The notes: generated by a model not told the origin, from the letters alone. Positions 1 to 8,567 are shown, counted from the first letter of the stretch. The stretch is DNA of 64,000 nt from Candidatus Sysuiplasma jiujiangense (GCA_019721075.1 JAHEAD010000001.1:1-64000), one strand, 5' to 3'. Made by a program: numbers and translations.

Positions 1-808
1 GCGGCAAACTGATACAAAACGCCGGGTTAAGAATTCCTGAAAGTCCGGATGGTGGAAGAGCATAAGGGTTCCCCACATTCCGATCGTATGCACCTATTAT
101 AATCAGATCCAAAAGCTCCTCTGTTTCTATATATCTCAATCTGCAGCCAAATATTTCAATCGAATCTATGCCAACCATATCAAAATTTCTCAGTACAACA
201 GCGCTCCTTCTGTTTCCATTAGGATTGCTGACATGACTCTTCAGCTCTTCAAACACTTTCGAAAAATTACCTTGGTTGAATTCGAACTTAAAATTCATAA
301 TGTAATCTGCGACGAAATTGCGGAAGATCCTGTGCAGAAGAAATGCCTCTTTGCTCATGTCCCGCTTTGACTCCTCAGGAAATTGCACAGGCAGTGGAAG
401 CTCAATCCAGCCAAAGCGCTCAGCAAAACCTGCAGAAGACATGAATTCGACACACTTTTTCACTTGTGGAAATTCAGCCATCTTAATGATCTCCTCTGCA
501 AAACCACTCGACATCAGGGGCGATAGTCTTTGAATTTCCTTCATTTTCCACGTTCTGGCTTCATAGTTAATCTCTACTGCCGTGATTTCTTCATTAATTG
601 CAACTTGATTGGCTTTATTTGCAAGTTGACTCAAAACAAATTCTGTTGCCCTTTCGAGAATGGCACTGAGTCTGTCAAGGTTCTCCGACAATTCGTTGTC
701 TTGCAATGCCACCACTGGTGTAATAGAATGCTGGTGATTTAAGCGCTTCAGATACGCCTCACTGAGGGCTGACAGGGGTGACGGGAAATCCAGGACTCTG
801 GAATTCAT
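1..808 (-). CDS. Unrecognised protein, C-terminus cut by window edge
   Basis: The minus-strand frame is open from an ATG at 808 to the window edge without a stop, giving at least 269 residues, so the gene is truncated here at its 3' end. The N-terminal 150 residues look helical and acidic (ENLDRLSAILERATEFVLSQ, then EEITAVEINYEARTWKMKEI). No signal peptide, membrane segment or catalytic motif is visible. I do not recognise the family. It is transcribed away from the HTH_10 regulator at 997, with an intergenic stretch of about 190 bp between the two starts that probably holds both promoters. The small plus-strand frames inside it look like shadows, because the long minus frame is uninterrupted. 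Confidence 0.7.
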   Translation of the reverse strand, partial: MNSRVLDFPSPLSALSEAYLKRLNHQHSITPVVALQDNELSENLDRLSAILERATEFVLSQLANKANQVAINEEITAVEINYEARTWKMKEIQRLSPLMSSGFAEEIIKMAEFPQVKKCVEFMSSAGFAERFGWIELPLPVQFPEESKRDMSKEAFLLHRIFRNFVADYIMNFKFEFNQGNFSKVFEELKSHVSNPNGNRRSAVVLRNFDMVGIDSIEIFGCRLRYIETEELLDLIIIGAYDRNVGNPYALPPSGLSGILNPAFCISLP

Positions 809-996
809 CGAATCTCACTTTTCTGCGGGAAGAGTAATCCGCGCTTTGTTTCAATTAATCATATTCGACTGCTCTAAGCCTTCAAAACTGCGATACAGTC
901 AAATAATAACACGCTTATAGTAGACGTCGGCGCGGGTGTAACGCGAAGAGCTTGACAGCATATAATTCCGGCCAAGGCAGGGGGACTACTAAATCC

Positions 997-1698
997 ATGG
1001 AAGAGCAGTTGCTCTCCTTTTCATTCAGGCACGGAAGAGACTGGACCAGGCTGACAAACAGGCTACGTTGCCGTATGGAGAGCCTTTCCTGGCATCCGAA
1101 CGGCACCGACTTCAACTATGAAATTATACTGGCAAAATGGGATGACAAAAGGACAACAATCGATTCATTCTTCAGGAGACAGGAGACAATCGGGCTGATC
1201 AATGAACTAATCAACTGTGAGCGTATTTTCCGCAATATTTACATGGTATCGTTCACTGGACCATTTCACAATACGGTCAGGGAAAATCTCCTGAAGTACA
1301 ACTTGACAACATACAGTTCAAGTGTGGAAGAGGGCGTTCAGAAATGGAATGTTTTGATACAACCGAGGAGTCAATTCAGATTTATACGCAGTTTGATGGA
1401 TATCGGAAACTTTACTGTAAATCCCGCCTTGTCGGCGGTCAGTTCAATTGACATGTCCAGAATCATGTGGGCAAATCAGCTCCTCTCTAAACTTTCCAAG
1501 CTGGTCCTTACTGACAAGGAAATAGAATATCTCATGGCTGCAGGCAGACTGGGTTACTTCAACGAAAGGCGAAGCCTCAGCGTAACAGACATGGCCGCTC
1601 TTCTTTCCAGAAACAAATCAACAGTTGACAGATCACTGAAATCTGCGATCGGTAAACTCCTCAGTTGCATTATCGCTTCCATGAATGAGGCCAATTAA
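997..1698 (+). CDS. Bacterio-opsin activator-type HTH (HTH_10) regulator
   Basis: A 233-residue protein with a C-terminal helix-turn-helix of the HTH_10 class. Roughly residues 165-228 read LVLTDKEIEYL, then GRLGYFNERRSLSVTDMA and SRNKSTVDRSL, the usual layout of this archaeal family (LT..E...L..A..LGY...PR..S...LA). The N-terminal part (MEEQLLSFSFRHGRDWTRL) resembles the ligand or sensor half of archaeal homologues, which argues for the ATG at 997. An in-frame TTG at 952 would add 15 residues that do not look conserved. The family acts as cytoplasmic DNA-binding regulators. It sits upstream of the D-glutamate-cyclase-like gene and the permease operon, so control of those genes is possible but is inference. 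Confidence 0.75.
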   Translation: MEEQLLSFSFRHGRDWTRLTNRLRCRMESLSWHPNGTDFNYEIILAKWDDKRTTIDSFFRRQETIGLINELINCERIFRNIYMVSFTGPFHNTVRENLLKYNLTTYSSSVEEGVQKWNVLIQPRSQFRFIRSLMDIGNFTVNPALSAVSSIDMSRIMWANQLLSKLSKLVLTDKEIEYLMAAGRLGYFNERRSLSVTDMAALLSRNKSTVDRSLKSAIGKLLSCIIASMNEAN

Positions 1699-1708
1699 TG
1701 CGAAAGCA

Positions 1709-2686
1709 TCAATAAAACCGGGGATAGTGCGGATTTACTTTTTCCCAAATCATCCTCCGTATACCTTCCCACACGAGTCCCTCCAGTTCAAAGGGAATGC
1801 CATCTGAGCCGGGATCAAGCCATTTCGGGGGACCATTGTGAAGACCGGCGGTTGCCGCACTTTTGAGGGCGGATATTAGTGTCTGTTTGTCCGGAAGCGC
1901 ATAAAAGTCTCCCGAAATTGCAGCCAGTGCCCCTGCAATTCCGTAAGCACCGAAATTTGAAACTGAGGAAAAGACCAGTGCGTCTGTTCCAACAGCCGAT
2001 GCAATGATTCTGCCATTAGGATGGAATTTAATGACTTCTTTCTCGATGAGGCCGCATCCGGCCTCATTGCCTCCGTCTCCCACGCCAACTGTTGGTATGC
2101 CTCTTTTTGGAGCTTCGTTTAAAATGTCATCTAGCCTCGCCACTTTGGAAGAAATGTCCATTCCCTTCATTGACATATATCTGCCTGAGGAATTCTTTGA
2201 TGGCCTTTCAATGGCTACAATTGCTGACGGAGAAAACTCATCAAATACGGAGCTAAAATCAATCTCTGTATTTTCCTTGAATCCTCTGACCACGACCTGG
2301 TGTTCCTCCCCCAATCTGCCAGCCAAACTGAAACCGCAGCCCATGAAGCACTTCTCAACCATCCATGCCTGGCTTGCATCTGTAAGCACCACGGGTCTCA
2401 CCCTCAGCAGCTCCGAAAGAACCCTTGACAGCATGGATGCTCCGACCGGACCATCCTGCTCGGCAACGAAGTCGCCGTAAGTCGGGAAACCGGTAATGAA
2501 CAAGACGCATGAATCAGGCCTAACCTTCTCATTTATCAACGAAGCTGCCCTGTAAGTCAATGGAATATTTCCGGACTGTCTGCGTGCAGCGTCGTAAAGG
2601 TCAATTATGAACTTCCTGGAATGAAAGTCCGTTGATACAAGTCTGTCAATGTGTTCGGATATCTCCATTGCTGCGGAACCATTCAT
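1709..2686 (-). CDS. D-glutamate cyclase-like protein (DUF4392 family)
   Basis: A 325-residue soluble protein matching the C-terminal domain family of vertebrate D-glutamate cyclase (DUF4392). Visible signatures are FITGFPTYGDF and DGPVGASMLSRVL (about residues 63-90), AIERPSKNSSGRYMSMKGMD (about 157-177) and GVGDGGNEAGCG (about 201-213). D-glutamate cyclase converts D-glutamate to 5-oxo-D-proline; many prokaryotic members stand alone, and their substrate is unproven. It converges with the HTH_10 gene, with only about 10 bp between their stops. It is divergent from the permease operon that starts at 3199. A role in D-amino-acid or lactam metabolism is suggested by family membership only. Confidence 0.7.
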   Translation of the reverse strand: MNGSAAMEISEHIDRLVSTDFHSRKFIIDLYDAARRQSGNIPLTYRAASLINEKVRPDSCVLFITGFPTYGDFVAEQDGPVGASMLSRVLSELLRVRPVVLTDASQAWMVEKCFMGCGFSLAGRLGEEHQVVVRGFKENTEIDFSSVFDEFSPSAIVAIERPSKNSSGRYMSMKGMDISSKVARLDDILNEAPKRGIPTVGVGDGGNEAGCGLIEKEVIKFHPNGRIIASAVGTDALVFSSVSNFGAYGIAGALAAISGDFYALPDKQTLISALKSAATAGLHNGPPKWLDPGSDGIPFELEGLVWEGIRRMIWEKVNPHYPRFY

Positions 2687-3198
2687 TCAGCGATCGGACA
2701 TTGATGGCAATTTGCATATATTTAGTCACCTAAATCAATTTTCATTTGAGCTGGTAAGCTTCACAGGGTTCCGGCTGGAGATTGATGCAGACACAAGATT
2801 TCAGCGCAAAAGCCTGGCATAAGATTATGCCCTCAATGCGACAGGCATGATATGCTTAGATCGCCCGGGCTTTTGGAGATTGCCTGATGAAATTACTACG
2901 GTGACCTGTTCGCAGGAAGCCATGAGCAAACTGTCAGGTTGGGTCGCGCCCGGCATGGCCTTCCGATTAATTCAATGATTGATGGAAAATTTTTGAGCTG
3001 CAGGACCTCATATGTGGACTCAAGGTTCCGGATTTGCGCTGGATGCAACATGTTGCATACCAGGTTTATCTCTTTCCGGGAATTTAGTGGTTGTTGCCGG
3101 CAGGATGGTCTCTGTTCGTTCAGTACTTTGCTTACCAACATTGAAAAAGACTGTAGACCAACCACGGATGCTCCATAAGTTAAGAAAGGGGACTCGAA
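2687..3198. other. Intergenic region between divergent genes
   Basis: About 510 bp without a convincing gene. Small frames on both strands overlap each other and have no family resemblance. A purine-rich stretch (GAAAGGGGAC, about 3184-3193) lies just before the ATG at 3199 and looks like a ribosome-binding site. The length suggests that the promoters of both the D-glutamate-cyclase-like gene and the permease operon lie here. I see no riboswitch-like structure that I can name. Confidence 0.5.
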
Positions 3199-4656
3199 AT
3201 GTCGTCGGGAACGGTTAATGAGAAGGTGGGAGTGGCTAAGCATGCGAGCGCAACTGGCCTTGTTCCGAATCAGGTCGGATTCTGGGGACTGGTCTTCCAG
3301 GGTCTCGGCGGCATTGCTCCGATCGGCATATTTTTTGCACTGATCGGAACAGCAGAATTCGTGCAGGGCGCAATGGCGCTGGTCTTTCTGGTAGGATTCG
3401 TGGGTGTGTTGATGTCCGCAAACACGTTATTCTGGTATTCGAGAAAAATTGCCAACGCCCGAGGCTACTATGGCTATGTGAAAGACGGCCTTGGAAGACA
3501 TGCGGCAACATTTACAGCCTACAGTTATGTCCTATACGCGGCAAGCAATGCAGCTGGACTGATTCTCTTTTATCTTGTGGGTTTCAGCGGCTCAATTAAT
3601 CTGGTGTTTCATACAAATTTCCCGTGGTGGGCAGGCATAATATTTGCAGGCTCAGGTCTTGCTGTTGTCTTCTATGGTATGTGGTCTGGTCTGAAGCCGA
3701 GTATCAAGGCGATGATTGCGCTTGGTGTTCTCCAGATGATAGTCCTGACAGTAATATCTCTCATCTTCATAGCGAAGGCACCTGACAACAGCGTCAAGCC
3801 CTTTACACCGTATACAGGAGTTTCAGGATTATTCCTTGGTTTTGTAACAGGAGGATACCTTGCTTACGGCGGATATGGCTCCATCGTTTCTCTGGGTGAA
3901 GAAACGAAGGCTCCAAACAAGACCGTTGGAAAGGCACTCATTACAATCCTTGTGATAGGCGCATTTGCATGGGTCATTGCCTCCTACGCGACTGCAGTAG
4001 CCTGGGGTCTTGGAAATATGAAGTCTTTCGTTACAGCAGAGGTTCCCGCAGCAATCCTCACCAACCGATATATCGGTGTCGGGGCAACTGCCATAATGAC
4101 TCTGCTTTATGACCTGGTCATATACACACTGCTCAACAACTTCCTTACGTCAGGGAGCAGGGTGGTCTTTGCGATGGGAAGGGATCGCCTGCTGCCCGCA
4201 TCACTTGCCAAGGTGAATCCGAAAAGAGGAGTACCTGTTGCAGGTATAGCCGTCATTACGGGTATAACCATCCTTCTTGCTGCAGTCTCGACCGCTGTCC
4301 TGGTTGCAATGTACGGCGTGCCCAACGGCATAATAGATTCATACATAGTGCTTGGAATACTCACGACACTGCTCGCATTACTCGTCCACGGAATGGCCAG
4401 CCTTTCTATAATATGGTCAGGTCTAAGAAAGAGGTTTGGTCAGCTCAATGCAAAGAGGATTTTGCTGCTTGTTTTGATTCCCATCGCATCCATAATCCTG
4501 ACCGTAGCTGCCATCTACTACGCCGTACTCGGAATTACGTTTCCATTTGAAGCCGCTCCGATAGTGTTTGTATTGTTTTGCATCGTTCTCATCGTTGTTC
4601 TGGCGCTGCGAAGAGACAGAATTCCTGCGCTGGAGGCGATAGGTGAAACAGAGTGA
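3199..4656 (+). CDS. APC-superfamily amino-acid permease
   Basis: A 485-residue polytopic membrane protein with about 12 hydrophobic helices. The N-terminal segment GFWGLVFQGLGGIAPIGIFF carries the glycine-rich unwound TM1 typical of the amino acid-polyamine-organocation superfamily. A second family feature is the loop VSLGEETKAPNKTVGKAL near residue 232, the conserved EE..NP.R-like region after TM6. It should import an amino acid, amine or related solute by proton or cation coupling. It is the first gene of an apparent operon with the PLP-RidA fusion (32 bp gap) and the PIG-L deacetylase (6 bp gap), which points to uptake of the substrate of those enzymes. Substrate identity cannot be read from the sequence. 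Confidence 0.85.
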   Translation: MSSGTVNEKVGVAKHASATGLVPNQVGFWGLVFQGLGGIAPIGIFFALIGTAEFVQGAMALVFLVGFVGVLMSANTLFWYSRKIANARGYYGYVKDGLGRHAATFTAYSYVLYAASNAAGLILFYLVGFSGSINLVFHTNFPWWAGIIFAGSGLAVVFYGMWSGLKPSIKAMIALGVLQMIVLTVISLIFIAKAPDNSVKPFTPYTGVSGLFLGFVTGGYLAYGGYGSIVSLGEETKAPNKTVGKALITILVIGAFAWVIASYATAVAWGLGNMKSFVTAEVPAAILTNRYIGVGATAIMTLLYDLVIYTLLNNFLTSGSRVVFAMGRDRLLPASLAKVNPKRGVPVAGIAVITGITILLAAVSTAVLVAMYGVPNGIIDSYIVLGILTTLLALLVHGMASLSIIWSGLRKRFGQLNAKRILLLVLIPIASIILTVAAIYYAVLGITFPFEAAPIVFVLFCIVLIVVLALRRDRIPALEAIGETE

Positions 4657-4688
4657 TGAGAATAGTGTGATCCCCCTGACTTGCTTGG

Positions 4689-6227
4689 ATGGAAGTGGAC
4701 GGTTTGCTTGAACGGCTGGGTGTAAGGAAAGTCATTAACGCAAGCGGAACCCTAACGCGACTCGGCGGATCAAGGGTCTTGCCTGAAGCAATGGGTGCCA
4801 TGCTTGAGGTCGCTTATGATTTCGTAGACATGAATGAGCTCATGGAAAAGGCAGGCTCATTCGTTGCAAAACTCGTGGGTGCCGAAGCCGCATTCATAAC
4901 TTCTGGAGCGGCTGCCGGGATCGTTCTGTCAGTTGCATCCTGTATGACTGAAGGTGATCCAGACAAAATGGCCGCGCTTCCGAATACTGATGGTATGAAA
5001 AATGAGGTACTGATGCAATCGGCTCACTGGAAGGATAACCCTTATGCAGTCCTTTCCACGATAGCCGGTGCTAAGATAAAATTGATCAGCAACGAAGCGC
5101 CAGACATTGAGAGCGAACTGGAAAGGGAAATCTCAGTCAGAACAGCTGCAATAATCCATACAGAATACTCTCCGGACGATTCACTGCCTCTCACAAATGT
5201 GGTCAGGATAGCAAGATCACATGGAGTTAAAGTGATAGTCGATGCTGCCGCCGAACTTCCGCCTGCGGAAGCACTGACAGAATTTCTAGAGGCGGGTGCC
5301 GACGCCGTGATCTTCAGCGGCGGAAAGGACATTTCCGCACCCAATGATACTGGCGTCATCCTGGGAAGGAAGGACATCATCGACCATGCCAGGCTTTTGG
5401 GACCATTGAGCTATCTCAACGTTGGCGGACAGATGAGAACTTTTATCGGCAGACCCATGAAGACAAGCAAGGAGGACATTGTCGCGTTTGTCACAGCATT
5501 TGAGAAATATCTGAGCTTGGACCATGCTCAAAGAATCAGGAGATGGAACGACATCTGTGATCGGCTTGTAAAATCGGTAAGAGCTGCAACGGACGACAGG
5601 ATCAGCATAGAGAAGGTCATTCCCGGAAAGGGAGAGCGCATCAGACCTGTCGTTGCACCTAGGATAAAATTCAACATTTCGGGAATAGAACCGGAGATTA
5701 TATCTGAAAGACTGAAAAGGTATGAACCGCCTGTCTATGTTATTTGCCGCGACGACGGAATCTACATCAATCCGCAGTGTCTGAGAGATGACGAAGTCGC
5801 AATCGTGGAGAGTGCCCTCCTTTCTGTTTCGGGAGTCAAATCCAACAGGAGCACCGGCGATGTCCCAGGACTGGGAAAAGGAGGAATATACAGCCACTTC
5901 ACCTCAGCGGGTGGGCTTGTGTTCGTATCCGGTGTCAGCGGTCAGGACAGTCAGACCGAAACGACATTTGCGGATCAACTGAGCACGACAATGATGAAGC
6001 TTGAAAGAATCCTGCAGGAAGCTGGCTCCTCTCTCCAGGACGTGTTGAAGTTTACAGTCTATCTTTCGAGCAAGGAATTTTTCAGCGAGCTTAACGAAGT
6101 GTTTGCAAAAAGGTTTCCGTCAAATCCGCCCTCTAGGACGACCATCGTCTGCGATTTCGTTGCGCCTTTTATGAAAGTTGAGATTGACGCTGTTGCGATC
6201 AAAACACACCATACAAAAGAAGGTTGA
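4689..6227 (+). CDS. SelA-fold PLP ammonia-lyase fused to RidA
   Basis: A 512-residue two-domain protein. Residues 1 to about 385 match the SelA/DgaE-like fold-type-I PLP family: VRKVINASGTLTRLGGS, FVDMNELMEKAGSFVAKL, then FITSGAAAGI. The PLP lysine should be K213 in FSGGKDIS. Related enzymes include D-glucosaminate-6-phosphate ammonia-lyase. Residues about 392-508 are a complete RidA/YjgF domain (GLVFVSGVSGQ, DVLKFTVYLSS, PSRTTIV, KVEIDAVA), with the RidA arginine in SRTT near residue 483. RidA hydrolyses reactive enamine/imine products of PLP eliminases, so the fusion would quench the lyase's own intermediate; this is inference from known chemistry. It lies between the permease and the deacetylase and is probably co-transcribed with them. 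The ATG at 4689 begins at the conserved N-terminus. Confidence 0.85.
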   Translation: MEVDGLLERLGVRKVINASGTLTRLGGSRVLPEAMGAMLEVAYDFVDMNELMEKAGSFVAKLVGAEAAFITSGAAAGIVLSVASCMTEGDPDKMAALPNTDGMKNEVLMQSAHWKDNPYAVLSTIAGAKIKLISNEAPDIESELEREISVRTAAIIHTEYSPDDSLPLTNVVRIARSHGVKVIVDAAAELPPAEALTEFLEAGADAVIFSGGKDISAPNDTGVILGRKDIIDHARLLGPLSYLNVGGQMRTFIGRPMKTSKEDIVAFVTAFEKYLSLDHAQRIRRWNDICDRLVKSVRAATDDRISIEKVIPGKGERIRPVVAPRIKFNISGIEPEIISERLKRYEPPVYVICRDDGIYINPQCLRDDEVAIVESALLSVSGVKSNRSTGDVPGLGKGGIYSHFTSAGGLVFVSGVSGQDSQTETTFADQLSTTMMKLERILQEAGSSLQDVLKFTVYLSSKEFFSELNEVFAKRFPSNPPSRTTIVCDFVAPFMKVEIDAVAIKTHHTKEG

Positions 6228-6233
6228 AATTCG

Positions 6234-7031
6234 ATGAAAACAGTCCTTGTTGTAGAACCACATCCTGATGACACTGCGATAATGGCAGGAGGAACAGTCG
6301 CCAAGCTGACAGCTGAAGGAAGCAGGGTCATAATAGTGACCGTCACTGACGGTGAAAGAGGAACGATGGACAGAAGCATAAAATCGGCAGATGATCTCAG
6401 AAGGATCACCAGGACAGAGGCAGCCAGAGCTTCCGAAATACTTGGTGTCGAACAGCAAATATTCCTGGGTTATCTCAATCACGACGTAATGTTTGAGAAG
6501 GAATTGGAACTCAAAAACAGGATCATGGGCCTCATCAGAAAATTCAAGCCGCATATAGTGATGACTTACGATCCTTATGGTAAGTACGAGCCAAACCCCG
6601 ACCACCGCACCGTCTCGTTTGCAACATATGATGCAGCCACCTTTTCGCATTACCACCTCGAGTGCCCCGAACAGATAGAGAAGGAGGGTCTTGATACGCA
6701 CATAGTTGATGAAGTCTGGTTCTACAATTCACCGGAGCCAAATGCAAGTTTTGATGTGACCGATTACCTCCCAAAGAAAGTGGAAGCAATGTCTGCTTAT
6801 TCAAGCCAGCTGGAATCCATGATCGAGGAGGTTAGACAGAGACTGCGTTCTGCAGGCTACCGGGCAAAGTTTCTTGAGAGCGGTTCGAAGAAGGAAAAGA
6901 TACTCAACCTGTGGGTATACCCGTCGCTGAGCGGCGGCCGCCTCGTCGAGAAGTTCAGAATAATCAGGCCATTCATAACAGAGCGCGTCGGCTATCTGCT
7001 GTCCAGCAACCTCGTGGAACCGGCTGTCTGA
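6234..7031 (+). CDS. PIG-L/LmbE-family zinc deacetylase
   Basis: A 265-residue protein with the zinc-binding PHPDD motif at residues 9-13 (VVEPHPDDTAIMAGGTVAKL), followed by ITVTDGE-like VTVTDGERG and the later NPDHRTVSFATYDA that supplies the third ligand histidine. The family removes acetyl or other acyl groups from amino sugars and related N-acyl compounds (GlcNAc-PI, GlcNAc-malate, diacetylchitobiose). The start lies 6 bp after the stop of the PLP-RidA gene, so the two are almost certainly translated from one message. In this context it could free the amine that the PLP domain then eliminates. No signal peptide is visible, so it acts in the cytoplasm. Confidence 0.85.
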   Translation: MKTVLVVEPHPDDTAIMAGGTVAKLTAEGSRVIIVTVTDGERGTMDRSIKSADDLRRITRTEAARASEILGVEQQIFLGYLNHDVMFEKELELKNRIMGLIRKFKPHIVMTYDPYGKYEPNPDHRTVSFATYDAATFSHYHLECPEQIEKEGLDTHIVDEVWFYNSPEPNASFDVTDYLPKKVEAMSAYSSQLESMIEEVRQRLRSAGYRAKFLESGSKKEKILNLWVYPSLSGGRLVEKFRIIRPFITERVGYLLSSNLVEPAV

Positions 7032-7439
7032 ACCTCTTCAGGACGTGGATTCGTATTTCATCCTGCCTGTAGCCGGAGCTGCTTAATAGAGGATTTGTTC
7101 ATTTGAATTATCTCTTTTCTCGTGCAAACTCCCTTTTCTCCCAACAACTCCTCAGTGTCTGAATTTCCAATCTGCGAGCTGATCTCACCTTCCTTCGCAT
7201 TCTGAGTCCGACGTTTATGAGATTCTGAGTGTGGACATAGCTGCAGATGCTGGCACAATGTAATCGTCTTCCAGAGCCGCCAATAGAGTGGCTGGATGCG
7301 GTGAACTGCTTTAGAAGCGATAGAGTGTGGGATCCGGATGAAAGACCGGTCAGCCTCCATTCCCTATCAGGTTTAAAAGCCAAATAAGATTGCTTGGTGA
7401 TGGGTTTTATTAGATATGCTATCAGTGATTTTTTAGCTA
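7032..7439. other. Gene-poor stretch after deacetylase operon
   Basis: About 400 bp with only short overlapping minus-strand frames rich in Arg, Ser and Cys, which have no recognisable family and look non-coding. I see no RNA gene or clear terminator beyond scattered T-rich stretches. It may be eroded DNA between the deacetylase operon and the VOC gene. Confidence 0.4.
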
Positions 7440-7856
7440 TTACTGTCCCGTAAATACGGTTTCCTCCTGAACGAAACAAATTTTATTCCCAAACGGGTCC
7501 TTCAGGTAGAATGATGTTTCTCCCCAGGGTCTTGTCCCAATCTCATCTAAAATTACAGCTCCCAATACCTGCGCTCTTCTGAAGACAGCATTGAGATTCC
7601 TGACTGAGAAATATATGTGATCTGGATTTGGGGGGAGATCGAAATTGTCACCATCTTTCCTTGGGTCAAAACATGCAAGTATTGTGCCGCCGCACTGGAA
7701 ATAATGCCTTCCGGGAGAGACCCTACTTCCCTCCATGTTAAGCAATGAGGAGTAAAATTTCTGAGCCTTTTCTATGTCGCTTACAGGAAGTATGACCCTG
7801 AAGAGTCTCGGAATACAAGTATCCGGATCTGTAACAGGCATTGAGATACAGATCAA
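7440..7856 (-). CDS. VOC-superfamily protein (glyoxalase/dioxygenase fold)
   Basis: A 138-residue single-domain protein with the beta-alpha-beta-beta-beta layout of the vicinal oxygen chelate superfamily. RLFRVILPVSDIEKAQKFYS opens the first module, and HIYFSVRNLNAVFRRAQ followed by FYLKDPFGNKICFVQEE forms the second. Members include glyoxalase I, fosfomycin and bleomycin resistance proteins and methylmalonyl-CoA epimerase, so the function stays open. The pattern is closest to generic glyoxalase/bleomycin-resistance-like entries. The methylmalonyl-CoA mutase genes are 23 kb away, so epimerase activity cannot be argued from context. An internal ATG (MPVTDPD) could be the true start. Confidence 0.75.
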   Translation of the reverse strand: MICISMPVTDPDTCIPRLFRVILPVSDIEKAQKFYSSLLNMEGSRVSPGRHYFQCGGTILACFDPRKDGDNFDLPPNPDHIYFSVRNLNAVFRRAQVLGAVILDEIGTRPWGETSFYLKDPFGNKICFVQEETVFTGQ

Positions 7857-7899
7857 CAGATCATTTTATGCCTATAAGGTTTTCCGGTTACTGGCGTTG

Positions 7900-8142
7900 T
7901 TACATTCCTGCTGATAAGCAGCGGTGAGTTAGTAAGATGTTCGCAGGAGTGGAACGGACCCATGTTTTTGGAATCACCTTCCGCTCTTTGGACTTGATGT
8001 AACCGCCTAAGGCAAAGGCTGTTCCCTGTATTTCATGTAGAACTCTATAGGTGTTGAATAACCTCTTGCCGGACTCCACAGGCCATATGTATTCAGTCTT
8101 CAGCGTGCTGTGGAACGACTCTATGTACTCCTGCTGTTCAGG
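7900..8142 (-). pseudogene. Remnant of DDE (rve-type) transposase, C-terminal end
   Basis: On the minus strand, an open stretch without its own start reads PEQQEYIESFHSTLKTEY and then ends in a TAA at 7900-7902. EYIESFHSTLK is the hallmark around the third catalytic acidic residue of rve-core transposases of the IS3/IS481 type. The expected ending (a conserved arginine-histidine block) is present only in garbled form. Upstream DNA to about 8240 contains a further short piece in another frame (RRRIHQYTG) that resembles the same kind of tail. No full transposase and no inverted repeats are visible, so this is a decayed insertion next to the CRISPR locus. Confidence 0.6.
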
Positions 8143-8457
8143 AGTTCATTCCCTGTATATTGATGAATCCTCCTTCTGTTTCCAAATCGATCCATTTCTC
8201 TGTTCGCTCTTTCACTTTTACCTCTTTCTTTGGTAATTAATCTCCCGAGACGATTCTGTTTTCAATGGGTCCGGACCACGCTTCGATCCTAAAGGCAGGA
8301 AATGAATAGTCTCTTCATTGTGTGAATACTCAATTTTCCATATTCCACAGAATGAGCCGTGAGAGTCTTCACCTTTCCTAATTCAAGTCACAATTGCAGT
8401 GCACAATCCTCTTTACCTAATACCTCAAAAGTGAATACTTCTAATCTGCAACTATTC

Positions 8458-8567
8458 CTTAAGTCGCACTATGAGAGTATTTGCTGAGAAATACTCTGCT
8501 CCGTCAAGGCATATGCGCATACGGTGGGATTACTGCTACTGTTCGTTCTTAAGTGCGATAATTGAGA
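8458..8567. promoter_or_regulatory. Hairpin and palindrome upstream of cas4-cas1
   Basis: Between the transposase remnant and cas4-cas1 there is a perfect 9-bp inverted repeat (AGAGTATTT at 8474-8482, AAATACTCT at 8489-8497, 6-nt loop) and a 10-bp palindrome TATGCGCATA at 8512-8521. Both are flanked by two similar copies of CTTAAGT-like sequence at 8458 and 8548. An AT-rich TATATAT tract follows at about 8585. These could be regulator sites for the adaptation operon or leftovers of the insertion sequence; the sequence alone cannot decide. The rest of 8143-8662 shows no gene. Confidence 0.4.

Noticed and set aside
2004-2480. 158-aa plus-strand ORF
   Set aside because: It is antisense to the D-glutamate-cyclase-like gene, whose family motifs are clear.
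5286-5897. 203-aa minus-strand ORF
   Set aside because: It is antisense to the PLP-RidA fusion and rich in Ser, Cys and Arg without a domain.
7058-7479. Two overlapping minus-strand ORFs of 100 and 123 aa after the deacetylase gene
   Set aside because: They overlap each other in different frames, are Arg/Ser/Cys-rich, and one runs into the VOC gene.
7440-7856. VOC protein as methylmalonyl-CoA epimerase
   Set aside because: The fold is right, but it is 23 kb from the mutase operon and its pattern is closer to generic glyoxalase/bleomycin-resistance proteins.
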